The notes beneath the pieces are model-generated. The model worked only from the letters and a program-made list of their open reading frames with translations, was not told the origin of the DNA and ran no database searches. From Halomonas sp. S3-1-1 (GTDB taxonomy: Bacteria > Pseudomonadota > Gammaproteobacteria > Pseudomonadales > Halomonadaceae), in the NCBI RefSeq assembly GCF_023757625.1, contig NZ_JALGBZ010000008.1:1-64000 (forward strand): a DNA stretch of 64,000 nt, written 5' to 3'. This document shows, piece after piece, positions 16,986-27,972 of this stretch. Position 1 is the first letter of the stretch, and each line of letters opens with the position of its first letter. Position numbers and translations under genes: made by a program.

Positions 16986-18653
16986 ATGAACAATGAGTTA
17001 CTAATGGGTGGTGCATTACTGCTAGCGCTTTTGGGGTGGTCTTTATATGGGCTTTCCTCCTTGAAAAATCGGAAGAAGAATAAGCTCGCTGCCAGCTTGC
17101 AAAAGACGTTAGCTACCAAGGACGAAGAGGTATCAAGCCTAAGAGGCAGGGTCGAGCGTTTATCAAAGTATGAGGCGATTGAAGATGCTGAGGCAGCCGC
17201 CACCAGTTTGATACTTGATGCTAAAAAAGAAGCAGGCCGCTTATGGCAGGAATCTGAAAAAGAGAGTAAACGGCTTCTGGCAGAATCAAGAAGTGTTCGT
17301 GAGAAGGCTGATTTGGATGCGTTCAGCGCACGTAAGAAAGCAGATGAGGAATCAGATAAGCGTATTGCTGAAGCACGCGAAGAAGCCAAAGCAATACGGG
17401 AACGGGCTAAAAGTATTGAAGGGAGAGCTCAGGAAACGCTCGATAGCGCGCATGATCGTGCTGGGGAAATTATTGTAAACGCCCGCAAGCAGGCAGAAGA
17501 AACAGCAGGTAACGCACTTAAAGCAGTAGAAAATGCCAAGCTCTATGAGCGCACTGCGCAGGCTATGAAGAACGTTATCGAAGGTTATCACGACGACTAC
17601 ATTGTGCCCAATGCTAGCCTGCTTGATGATTTGGCCGAAGACTTTTCTCATAAGGAGGCAGGCCAGCGACTGAAGCAGATGCGTAAACAAAGCTCAGATA
17701 TGGCTAAAAATGGCCGTGCTGGTGATTGCGATTATGTTGAACGTGTTCGTCGTGAGCATGCTATCCACTTTGCTGTCGATGCATTCAATGGAAAAGTAGA
17801 CTCGATTCTTTCTAAAGTGAAACACGACAATTATGGAAAGCTACGTCAAGGCATAATGGATGCTTTCGCGCTCGTTAATCATAATGGTAAGCCTTTCAAA
17901 GACGCGCGTATTACCGACCTTTACTTGCAAGCCAGGCTGGAAGAGTTGAAATGGTCAGTAGCAGTGATGGAGCTACGACGCATTGAACTCGAGGAGCAGC
18001 GCGCTATTCGTGAGCAGATGCGCGAAGAAGAAAAAGCGCGAAGGGATTTCGAAAAGGCTATCAAGGAAGCTGAAAAAGAAGAACGGATGTTGGCTAAGGC
18101 AATGGCTGAGGCGCGTAAACAGCTTGATAATGCAAGCGAAGCTGAACGCGCTCGGTATGAAGCTCGTCTTGCTCAACTTGAAGAGCAACTAGAGGCTGCA
18201 GAGTCTAAAGAGCAGCGAGCTATCTCAATGGCTCAACAGACCAAGCGCGGCCATGTATATATTATTTCTAACGTTGGCTCATTTGGGGAAAACGTTTTCA
18301 AGATTGGTATGACGCGTCGATTAGAGCCGCTTGACCGTGTGCGTGAGTTAGGTGACGCAAGCGTGCCCTTTTCATTTGATGTGCATGCCATGATCTTCTC
18401 CGAGAATGCACCAACGCTGGAGCGAGAGCTTCATAGAAAGTTTGCCTCCTACCAGGTCAATCGTCTTAATGCCCGAAAGGAGTTTTTCAATGTGCCTCTT
18501 GCGCAGGTGCGCGAAGTAGTGGATGAGCAGCAAGCGGAGGTCCATTGGACCATGAAAGCCGAGGCTTGGGAGTATCGAGAGTCCTTGGCGGTTATTGAGA
18601 GTGAAAGTAAAGACAAGGAGGCGGCTGCCCAGTTGAGTGTGTCCACGGCATAG
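16986..18653 (+). CDS. Membrane-anchored DUF4041/GIY-YIG nuclease (SNIPE-like phage defence)
   Basis: A 555-residue protein in four parts. Residues about 5-23 are a membrane helix with a KNRKKNK positive stop. About 30-190 is a charged coiled coil; about 200-330 is the DUF4041 region (GYHDDYIVPNASLLDDLA); about 335-420 is a second coiled coil. A C-terminal GIY-YIG domain of the T5orf172/Mug113 type follows: VYII at 424-427, K439-I-G-M-T-R-R, E481-x-H483 and NARKEFF. This architecture is that of SNIPE, described as a membrane-bound nuclease that cuts phage DNA during injection. AAGGGAG precedes the ATG. Low G+C and the flanking FRG and methylase debris suggest an acquired defence block. Confidence 0.85.
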   Translation: MNNELLMGGALLLALLGWSLYGLSSLKNRKKNKLAASLQKTLATKDEEVSSLRGRVERLSKYEAIEDAEAAATSLILDAKKEAGRLWQESEKESKRLLAESRSVREKADLDAFSARKKADEESDKRIAEAREEAKAIRERAKSIEGRAQETLDSAHDRAGEIIVNARKQAEETAGNALKAVENAKLYERTAQAMKNVIEGYHDDYIVPNASLLDDLAEDFSHKEAGQRLKQMRKQSSDMAKNGRAGDCDYVERVRREHAIHFAVDAFNGKVDSILSKVKHDNYGKLRQGIMDAFALVNHNGKPFKDARITDLYLQARLEELKWSVAVMELRRIELEEQRAIREQMREEEKARRDFEKAIKEAEKEERMLAKAMAEARKQLDNASEAERARYEARLAQLEEQLEAAESKEQRAISMAQQTKRGHVYIISNVGSFGENVFKIGMTRRLEPLDRVRELGDASVPFSFDVHAMIFSENAPTLERELHRKFASYQVNRLNARKEFFNVPLAQVREVVDEQQAEVHWTMKAEAWEYRESLAVIESESKDKEAAAQLSVSTA

Positions 18654-18702
18654 GTTTTCGTCTTTTATCAGTTGAGTAGTGGGGATAGTCTTTGATCATT
18701 TT

Positions 18703-18720
18703 CCCGCCTCAGCGGGTTTT
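18703..18720 (+). terminator. Terminator after the DUF4041 nuclease gene
   Basis: CCCGC-CTCA-GCGGG followed by four T, about 50 bases after the stop codon. Confidence 0.7.
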
Positions 18721-18800
18721 AATATTCACGTGTGCGTTAACTTCACGATTGGAGCAGCCTTTCTCCAAACTTGTGTCGACTGAAGCTGGAAGCCACACCA

Positions 18801-18832
18801 TAAAACCCTGCCGGTCACTCGGCAGGGCTTTT
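18801..18832. terminator. Bidirectional terminator between the nuclease gene and the solute-binding protein gene
   Basis: CCCTGCC and GGCAGGG pair around an eight-base loop, with T runs on both sides (CTTTT on plus; GTTTTA on minus). It probably marks the right border of the accessory block. Confidence 0.75.
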
Positions 18833-18863
18833 ACGCTTTTGCTGGCTATGCGTCCGAGCTTGG

Positions 18864-19643
18864 CTAGATTTTAATATCGTAGTCGACGTACTTGTGCATC
18901 AACTCGTCGTAAGTGCCGTCTTCCTTGATTTCCCGAAGCGCCTGATTGAACTGCTCGGCCAAGGCTTCGTTGCGGCGGTTGAAAGCGGCGGCCACGCCGT
19001 GACCAAAGTAGCTCTTGGGTTCGCGGACCAGATCAGAGCTGGTCACGAACTCGCTACCGTCGCCGTTCACGTTGAGCGAGGAAAGCGCGAGAGGGTAGTA
19101 CATGAACGCGGCATCCAGGCGGCCCGCCCTCATATCCACCGCGATGTCCTCTCCCGTGGTGTAGCGGGTCACGTCGACCAGGTCACCGTACGTATCGGTA
19201 ATGTACTCATCGCGGATGGTTCCCCGTTGTACGCCCACCTTGAGCCCGTTCAGCGCGTCGCGGTCGTTGACGTCGATCTCGTGTCCTTCGGCGGTCACCC
19301 ATACGCTGGGATTGCTGTAATACGGCTCGGAAAACAGAATGCGCTCCTGGCGCTCTTCCGTAATCGCCATGGACGACATCACTACGTCGTACTTACGCGC
19401 CATCAGGCCCGGGATGATGCCATCCCAGTTCTGCTCCACCCACTCGCACTCACGCTCGATACGTCGGCATACTTCGTTACCCAGATCGACTTCGAAGCCG
19501 GTGATGGTGCCGTCAGGCAGGCGGTATTGAAAAGGTTCGAACGGCACATCCACCGCTATCCGTAAAGGATCATCGGCGTACGTTGGCGCGCCAACGGTGA
19601 GCGATGCCAACAGGGCAACCATACAAACGGGTCTGCGTAACAT
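18864..19643 (-). CDS. Amino-acid-type ABC transporter solute-binding protein
   Basis: A 259-residue periplasmic protein. Residues 1-22 are a Sec signal peptide ending at YADDP. The SBP family 3 core follows: VPFEPFQYRLPDGTITGFEVDL, then EWVEQNWDGIIPGLMARKYDVVMSSMAIT, the fingerprint of the HisJ/ArgT/GlnH type. The ATG at 19643 with GAGGA upstream gives a clean signal peptide. No permease or ATPase gene adjoins it, so it is an orphan subunit. The substrate, probably a basic or polar amino acid, cannot be fixed from sequence alone. Confidence 0.88.
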   Translation of the reverse strand: MLRRPVCMVALLASLTVGAPTYADDPLRIAVDVPFEPFQYRLPDGTITGFEVDLGNEVCRRIERECEWVEQNWDGIIPGLMARKYDVVMSSMAITEERQERILFSEPYYSNPSVWVTAEGHEIDVNDRDALNGLKVGVQRGTIRDEYITDTYGDLVDVTRYTTGEDIAVDMRAGRLDAAFMYYPLALSSLNVNGDGSEFVTSSDLVREPKSYFGHGVAAAFNRRNEALAEQFNQALREIKEDGTYDELMHKYVDYDIKI

Positions 19644-19746
19644 GGGCCTATCCTCGTTATATTCGTTATGAGAGCTGGCTGAATAAGTTAACACGCTAAT
19701 TTTTGAGTCGCCATGCTCGAAAAGGCAAGCCTCTTTTCAGGTGCCG

Positions 19747-20241
19747 CTAATCGCTCATCGATGAAGCCACACCCCGATACCGACAGTGCAGCTTATACAC
19801 CGCCCGAGCCAGCGCCTCATCCGGCCCGCTGACCGAAACCTTTGGAGCTACCTGATCGATGGTCAGCGGCGCCACCGGCGGACTTTCGAGCCCCCATTCT
19901 TTGTGCCAGGCAGCAAGCTGTTTGGAAGAGCTGGCGTAGACAATAGGGCCAAGGCCGGCCCAGGCGTGGGCGGCAGCGCACATGGGGCAGTGCTCACCGG
20001 AGGTGAACACCGTGGCCGTGCGCCGCGTTTCAGCGTCCAGATGCTGCGCTGCCCAGCGGGCGAGCTCGAATTCCGGGTGCTGGGTGGCGTCAACGCTGTT
20101 GATTCGGTTTCGGGCTTCGCGCAGCACAACGCCCTGCGCATCGGCGAGCACCGAGCCGAAGGGCTCGTCGCCGGCCTCAAAGGCCTGCTCGGCGAGGGCG
20201 ACGGCGCGCTGGAGTAACTGATGGCGCTGGGTGGTATTCAT
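19747..20241 (-). CDS. Cytidine/deoxycytidylate deaminase-family nucleoside deaminase
   Basis: A 164-residue zinc deaminase with the two-part site HPEFE (about 55) and HCPMCAAAHAWAG (about 83-95). The first motif reads H-P-E in place of the common H-A-E. Length and layout fit guanine-deaminase or related base deaminases rather than TadA. GAGC precedes the ATG. It diverges from a second deaminase of the same family. Confidence 0.82.
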   Translation of the reverse strand: MNTTQRHQLLQRAVALAEQAFEAGDEPFGSVLADAQGVVLREARNRINSVDATQHPEFELARWAAQHLDAETRRTATVFTSGEHCPMCAAAHAWAGLGPIVYASSSKQLAAWHKEWGLESPPVAPLTIDQVAPKVSVSGPDEALARAVYKLHCRYRGVASSMSD

Positions 20242-20495
20242 GAAAAGCTCCTGTTTGAACGGGCCATTAGGCCAAGCGTAGCACCTGCACGCCGCCTAGA
20301 GGCGAAGGTGTCGATTTCGACCCGCACGCCGAGATATTTCGACTATCTTTCATGTTCCACCGCGAGCCTGGTGTTGACCCTAAAGCCTTGCGGTGAAGGC
20401 TCCCAAAGCGCTTGGCCACACGTGGGCAAGGCCGGTGAGGAGCGGTTGGCGAACAGGACGTTTACCTCGATAGATCAAAAGGAATCGAAGACCTC

Positions 20496-20987
20496 ATGAC
20501 TCAGACACACACGCCCGAAATGCTTATCCAGCGTAGCGTCGAGCTGGCGCTGAACAACGTCGACGTAGGCGGAAAACCCTTTGCCTGCATCGTCGTGGAT
20601 CGACAGTCCGGCGAGATCGTGCATGAAGCGACCAATCAGGTGTCGCAAAGCGGTGATCTCACCGCGCATGCCGAGATAACCGCCATCCGTGAGTTGGCCG
20701 CCAAGGGTCGAACCGATCTTAACGGGTGCGATGTCTATATTACCGCTTACCCGTGTCCCATGTGCCTTGGGGCGCTGTATTACGCGGCCCCGGAGCAGGT
20801 GTATTTTGCCGCCACGCGGGAGCAGGAAGGCGAGCATTACGAAGACGGCGGGCGCTACATGACGCTCGAAACGTTCTATGACGAGTTCGCCAAGCCCATT
20901 GCCCAACAGAATCTGTCTTTCACGCAGGTGAGCGTCAAGGACCCCACGGCGCCGTTTCGACTTTGGACTCATCGCCACAAGGGCTGA
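20496..20987 (+). CDS. Nucleoside/guanine deaminase-like protein
   Basis: A 163-residue zinc deaminase with HAEITAI (about 53) and PCPMCLGALYYA (about 85-96), the metal ligands of the family. The C-terminus PTAPFRLWTHRHKG may form the product-side lid. It lies divergent to the paralogue at 19747-20241. The two share fold and length but differ at the first metal motif, so they probably differ in substrate. Guanine deaminase is the most likely role for this copy. Confidence 0.82.
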   Translation: MTQTHTPEMLIQRSVELALNNVDVGGKPFACIVVDRQSGEIVHEATNQVSQSGDLTAHAEITAIRELAAKGRTDLNGCDVYITAYPCPMCLGALYYAAPEQVYFAATREQEGEHYEDGGRYMTLETFYDEFAKPIAQQNLSFTQVSVKDPTAPFRLWTHRHKG

Positions 20988-21068
20988 AAGCGTCAGTGGT
21001 CAGTCGCTTCTGGCCACTGTTGGTTGAAAGTGTTGCCCGGGTAACGAGGCGCTGTCCGGACGCTGTAA

Positions 21069-21395
21069 CTAAGGAGAGGGCGGCTTGCGCCCTTTGCGTC
21101 GCCAAGTGGCGATGAGCGCTACAAGCAGGCAGGTCAGCGCCGGCGCCAGTACATCCAGTATCGAATCCAGGTGCCACCCTTTGTACACACCTTCGAACAG
21201 GCCCACCGGCTGGGTCTGGCCCCACTCCCAGCCGCGCGCAACGGCCAGCCGGTACTCGTGCTGAGCAATTTCGCGGCCCAGAAACACTGCCACGACTAGC
21301 GCCCCGGACACCCACAAGGTGACGCGAGGCAACAGCGCGAGCAGAAGCTGTATGCCGAGGCCGATCAGCACGTGTTCCAGGTGGCTCATGTTCAT
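21069..21395 (-). CDS. Small membrane protein of unknown function
   Basis: About 108 residues with two or three hydrophobic segments: HVLIGLGIQLLLALLP, VTLWVSGALVVAVFLG and ILDVLAPALTCLLVALI. Between them lies a conserved-looking GREIAQHEYRLAVARG stretch. I do not recognise the family. The start is unsure: ATGs at 21395 and 21389 and a GTG at 21443 are all open, and none has a good ribosome site. It is positioned as a single gene after the deaminase. Confidence 0.55.
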   Translation of the reverse strand: MNMSHLEHVLIGLGIQLLLALLPRVTLWVSGALVVAVFLGREIAQHEYRLAVARGWEWGQTQPVGLFEGVYKGWHLDSILDVLAPALTCLLVALIATWRRKGRKPPSP

Positions 21396-21550
21396 AAGAC
21401 GACCGTTAACGGTTAGGCAGCCTTCAGGCATCAATGCGATCACGCAGTGAAAAGCATCGGGATGACATGAAGCGCCGGGATAAAGATGTTGAAAGCATCG
21501 CGTGCAATCGGTTCGCCTGATCCATGTGCCGGGCGGGCGCCGCGCGATAC

Positions 21551-21580
21551 AAAAAAACCGGCTCCTGAAAGAGCCGGTTA
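21551..21580 (-). terminator. Terminator of valS
   Basis: On the minus strand AACCGGCTC and GAGCCGGTT pair around TTTCAG, followed by a run of T. Confidence 0.9.
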
Positions 21581-21604
21581 CTTGATGGAAGCGAACCTCA
21601 GGAG

Positions 21605-24451
<2,847 letters not shown>

Positions 24452-24570
24452 GGAGCGACTCACAAACGATGCCTTCTCGAGCCACGCCCGAGGCAAGCAT
24501 GAAATTCATAAAGGGAGCGAAAAATGGCGGCCAGTATAGCGCGATATGGGAGAGGGCGTCAGGCGTGGAG

Positions 24571-25002
24571 CTACCCGATCTTGTGTGGCACCACCTCATG
24601 GCCAAGCTCCTTGTAGCGCTGCCAGCAGGCGCGCTTGGCGATGAGCACCTGCTGGTGCTGGTTGATGATCTCCGCCACGCGGGTAAAGCGCTCGATACCC
24701 TCGGGAATATCCGAGTGAAGGTTCAAAAGCGCGGTCTCCTCGCGGGGGATGGGCAGCTCGCCAAAGCCGAGCGTGATGGGGACGCTCGCGGCCAGGTCGC
24801 TGCCTTCGATCGCGTGGGGCAGGTAGGCATCATCACGGAAGGTCCAGAGCGCCTCGTCGGCCTGTTCGGCGAGTGTCTGATCTTCGCAGTGCAGGTGCAG
24901 CCGGTAGCCCTTGCGGTGGATGGTGTCTGCCAGTTTGCAGGCAAAGGCGAGCCGCGCCTCCAGGGTGGTGTCCTGAAGAATGTAGAAGTCGATTCGCGCC
25001 AT
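24571..25002 (-). CDS. holC: DNA polymerase III subunit chi
   Basis: A 143-residue clamp-loader accessory protein that binds SSB. It begins MARIDFYILQ and contains RLAFACKLADTIHRKGYRLHLHCED and HAIEGSDLAASVPITLG, the typical HolC pattern. The ATG at 25002 gives the family N-terminus. It sits between the branched-chain aminotransferase and valS. In E. coli the order is pepA-holC-valS, so here an extra gene lies inside that block. Confidence 0.93.
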   Translation of the reverse strand: MARIDFYILQDTTLEARLAFACKLADTIHRKGYRLHLHCEDQTLAEQADEALWTFRDDAYLPHAIEGSDLAASVPITLGFGELPIPREETALLNLHSDIPEGIERFTRVAEIINQHQQVLIAKRACWQRYKELGHEVVPHKIG

Positions 25003-25068
25003 GGGGCTTCTGCCTTGCAAGGGTCGGTAGGAGTGAAGCGCCGCCGCGAGAGGCGGCGGCGGGAGAGG

Positions 25069-26181
25069 TTACACCAGTTGGGTCAGCCAGCCGTGCTTGT
25101 CGTCGCTGCGGCCATACTGAATGTCCAAAAGCGCCTTGCGGATGCGCATGGCCATCTCGGAGCCGCCGTCGCCCTGAACGCGGATGCGCTCGTGCTCGGT
25201 TACCAGCTCGCCCACCGGGGTGATGACCGCAGCGGTGCCGCAGGCGAACACCTCGGTGATCTCGCCGGACTCGGCGCCTTCGCGCCACTCGTCGATGCTG
25301 ATGGGGCGCTCTTCCGGCGTCAGGCCCATGTCTTTAGCAAGCGTGAGTACCGAGTCGCGGGTCACGCCTTCTAGGATGGTGTCGGTCAGGCGCGGGGTGA
25401 CCAGGCGGCCATCCTTGTAGACGAAGAACAGGTTCATGCCGCCAAGCTCTTCGAGCCACTTGCTCTCGGCGGCGTCCAGAAACGCGACCTGGCCGCAGCC
25501 GTGACTTTCAGCTTCCTTTTGCGCGGCAAGCGAGGCCGCGTAGTTGCCGCCGCACTTGGCAAAGCCGGTGCCGCCGGGAGCGGCGCGCTTGTAGGTAGAC
25601 GACAGCCAGATCGACACCGGATTCACGCCGCCCTTGAAGTAGGAGGCCGCAGGCGATGCGATAACGTAGTAGTCGACCTCGTGGCTCGGGCGCACGCCAA
25701 GAAACGCCTCCGAGGCGATCATGAACGGGCGCAGGTACAGGCTGCACTCATCGGCGTCGCTTTGCGGCGTGGGCACCCAGGCGCTGTCCTGGGCGAGCAG
25801 CGCCTGAATCGAGCCGATGAAATCGTCGTTTGATAGCTCGGGCAGGGCCAGGCGGCGGGCACTACGGCGCATGCGCTCGGCGTTTTTCTCCGGGCGGAAG
25901 GTCCAGACCGAGCCATCTGCGTGGCGGTAGGCCTTGATGCCCTCGAAGATTTCCTGGCCGTAGTGCAGCACCGCGGCGGCCGGGTCCAGCGTTAGCGGAC
26001 CGTAGGGGCGCACCTGGTGGCCGTGCCAGTCGGCGTCGACGGTCCAGCGGACGTGGGCCATATGGTCGGTAAAGTGGCGGCCGAACCCCGGGTTTTGAAG
26101 AATGCTTTCGCGAATATTCTCCGCCGTGGGCAGGTTGGACGGCAGGATTTCGAAACGATTGGCTGAACTGGCAGTGGGCAC
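25069..26181 (-). CDS. ilvE: Branched-chain amino acid aminotransferase
   Basis: Fold type IV PLP enzyme that transaminates Val, Leu and Ile. The 370 residues match the longer eukaryote-like BCAT group rather than the 309-residue E. coli IlvE. Visible marks are HYGQEIFEGIKAYR (about 85), the lysine region GGTGFAKCGGNYAAS (about 215), EELGGMNLFFVY and the cofactor loop FACGTAAVITPVG. The GTG at 26181 has GGAGA upstream; the frame stays open further upstream without similarity. Confidence 0.92.
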   Translation of the reverse strand: MPTASSANRFEILPSNLPTAENIRESILQNPGFGRHFTDHMAHVRWTVDADWHGHQVRPYGPLTLDPAAAVLHYGQEIFEGIKAYRHADGSVWTFRPEKNAERMRRSARRLALPELSNDDFIGSIQALLAQDSAWVPTPQSDADECSLYLRPFMIASEAFLGVRPSHEVDYYVIASPAASYFKGGVNPVSIWLSSTYKRAAPGGTGFAKCGGNYAASLAAQKEAESHGCGQVAFLDAAESKWLEELGGMNLFFVYKDGRLVTPRLTDTILEGVTRDSVLTLAKDMGLTPEERPISIDEWREGAESGEITEVFACGTAAVITPVGELVTEHERIRVQGDGGSEMAMRIRKALLDIQYGRSDDKHGWLTQLV

Positions 26182-26233
26182 GGCGTGTAGTCTCCGCAAA
26201 ATACCCCCGCAGGGGCTGACATTAAAAAGAGGG

Positions 26234-26259
26234 AAGGCGCCCGGGCTTGCGGGCGCCTT
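26234..26259 (-). terminator. Terminator of pepA
   Basis: AAGGCGCCC and GGGCGCCTT pair; on the minus strand the hairpin is followed by CCCTCTTTTTAA. A second inverted repeat (TAACGGTTG...CAACCGTTA, 26274-26304) lies between it and pepA and may add a pause. Confidence 0.75.
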
Positions 26260-26319
26260 ATGGCATTCAGGTTTAACGGTTGTGATCGCGAAAGGCAACC
26301 GTTAGGCGATCGAGCCGGG

Positions 26320-27837
26320 TTATTTCAGCCCGGTTTCGATCTGGGCATCGGTTTCGCGATCCAGCAGGTACTGGGTCAAAAGCCCGACCGGCCGACCGGT
26401 GGCGCCTTTCTGCTTGCCCGAGTGCCAGGCGGTGCCGGCGATATCCAGGTGCGCCCAGGGAAAGTGATCGGCAAAGCGCGAGAGAAAACACGCCGCGGTG
26501 ATCGTCCCCGCCGGGCGCCCGCCGATGTTGGCCAGATCCGCGAAGTTGGAGTCGAGCTGCTCCTGGTACTCGTCCCAAAGCGGCAGATGCCAGGCGCGAT
26601 CCCAAGCGCCTTCGCCGGCCTCCAATACGTCGAGGGCCAGGTCGTCGTCGTTGGATAAAAGCCCGGTGGCGTGGTGGCCCAAGGCAACGATGGCAGCCCC
26701 GGTGAGCGTGGCGATATCGATGACGCTGGCAGGCTGGAAGCGCTCGGCGTAGGTGAGCGCGTCGCACAGCACAAGGCGTCCTTCGGCGTCGGTGTTGAGC
26801 ACTTCCACCGTCAGGCCCTTGAGCGTTTTGACGATGTCGCCGGGCTTGGTCGCCGCGCCGTCGGGCATGTTCTCGGCGGCGGCGATGATGAATACCGCGT
26901 TGATCTTCGGCTTGATCTCAAGCACCGCCTTGACGGTGCCGAACACGCCGGCCGCGCCGCCCATGTCGAACTTCATCTCGTCCATGCCCTCGCCGGGCTT
27001 GAGCGAAATGCCGCCGGTATCGAAGGTGATGCCCTTGCCAACCAGCACGTGCGGCGCCTCGTCGGCATCTTCGGCGCCCTGGTAGCGCATCACGATCAGC
27101 CGCGAGGGCTCAACGCTTCCCCGGCCGACGGAAAGCAGCGCGCCGGCGCCGAGCGCCTCTAGCGCCTCTTCGTCCAGAATCTCGACCGATAATGCGCCTT
27201 TGGAATCCCGCCCCAGGGTTTCGGCCTGCTCGGCCAGGTAGCGCGGTGTACAGACGTTGCCCGGCAGATTGCCCAGCGTGCGCGTGAAGTTGATGCCTTG
27301 GCCGATGGCCGTGCCGACCCGCGCGCCGTATTTGGCGCTTTCCACCTCGGCGCTGTCGGTGACGATCAGGTGAAGCGCGGTCAGCGTCGCTTTTGGTGCC
27401 GGCTGGGATTTGAACTGGTCGAAGCGATAAAGTGCGCGCTCGGCGGCTTCCAGCGTCTTGCGTGCCTTCCAGGCGGTGTCACGCTCGAGCACCACGTCGG
27501 TAAAGGCCACGCTTGCGTCATCGATGGGCAGCTTTACCAGCGCGGTCATGGCGGCGTCGAGCGCCTTGAGAAAGGCCGCTTCCTGGCATTTTTCGCGCGC
27601 GCCAAGGCCCACTAGCAAGAGCCGCTCGGCGCCCAGGCCCGGAGCGAAGGGAATTAGTTGAACGTTACCCAGAGCCGCATCGAAGTCGCCGCGTTCGAGG
27701 AGTTGACCGATCAGCCGCTCGCTCGCGTCGTCGAGTTTCGCCACACACGGCAGTAACTCGCTATCTTTATAGACGGGCAGCACCAGGCAGGCCGTCTCGG
27801 CTTTGGCGGGATTGGCCGTTTGAACGGAAAATTCCAT
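26320..27837 (-). CDS. pepA: Leucyl aminopeptidase
   Basis: M17 dizinc aminopeptidase, a cytosolic hexamer that in E. coli also helps XerCD recombination. The 505 residues show GKGITFDTGGISLKP (metal Lys and Asp, about 268), MKFDMGGAA, and the M17 signature NTDAEGRLVL (about 349). The ATG at 27837 has GGAGA upstream. It diverges from lptF over 135 bases, an order shared by many gammaproteobacteria. Confidence 0.97.
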   Translation of the reverse strand: MEFSVQTANPAKAETACLVLPVYKDSELLPCVAKLDDASERLIGQLLERGDFDAALGNVQLIPFAPGLGAERLLLVGLGAREKCQEAAFLKALDAAMTALVKLPIDDASVAFTDVVLERDTAWKARKTLEAAERALYRFDQFKSQPAPKATLTALHLIVTDSAEVESAKYGARVGTAIGQGINFTRTLGNLPGNVCTPRYLAEQAETLGRDSKGALSVEILDEEALEALGAGALLSVGRGSVEPSRLIVMRYQGAEDADEAPHVLVGKGITFDTGGISLKPGEGMDEMKFDMGGAAGVFGTVKAVLEIKPKINAVFIIAAAENMPDGAATKPGDIVKTLKGLTVEVLNTDAEGRLVLCDALTYAERFQPASVIDIATLTGAAIVALGHHATGLLSNDDDLALDVLEAGEGAWDRAWHLPLWDEYQEQLDSNFADLANIGGRPAGTITAACFLSRFADHFPWAHLDIAGTAWHSGKQKGATGRPVGLLTQYLLDRETDAQIETGLK

Positions 27838-27972
27838 GACGTCTCCAACAAGACAAGCATCGAGGGATTCGCGATAATACCGCGATCGTACGTCGCTATC
27901 GTACGCTGGATTAGTGTACCCAAGCCATGGGCTCATTGCATGGCAACCTTGCAGGACTGGCCGGAGAGCGCG

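Noticed and set aside
18864..19643. Complete ABC amino acid importer
   Set aside because: Only the binding protein is present; flanking genes are a defence nuclease and a deaminase.
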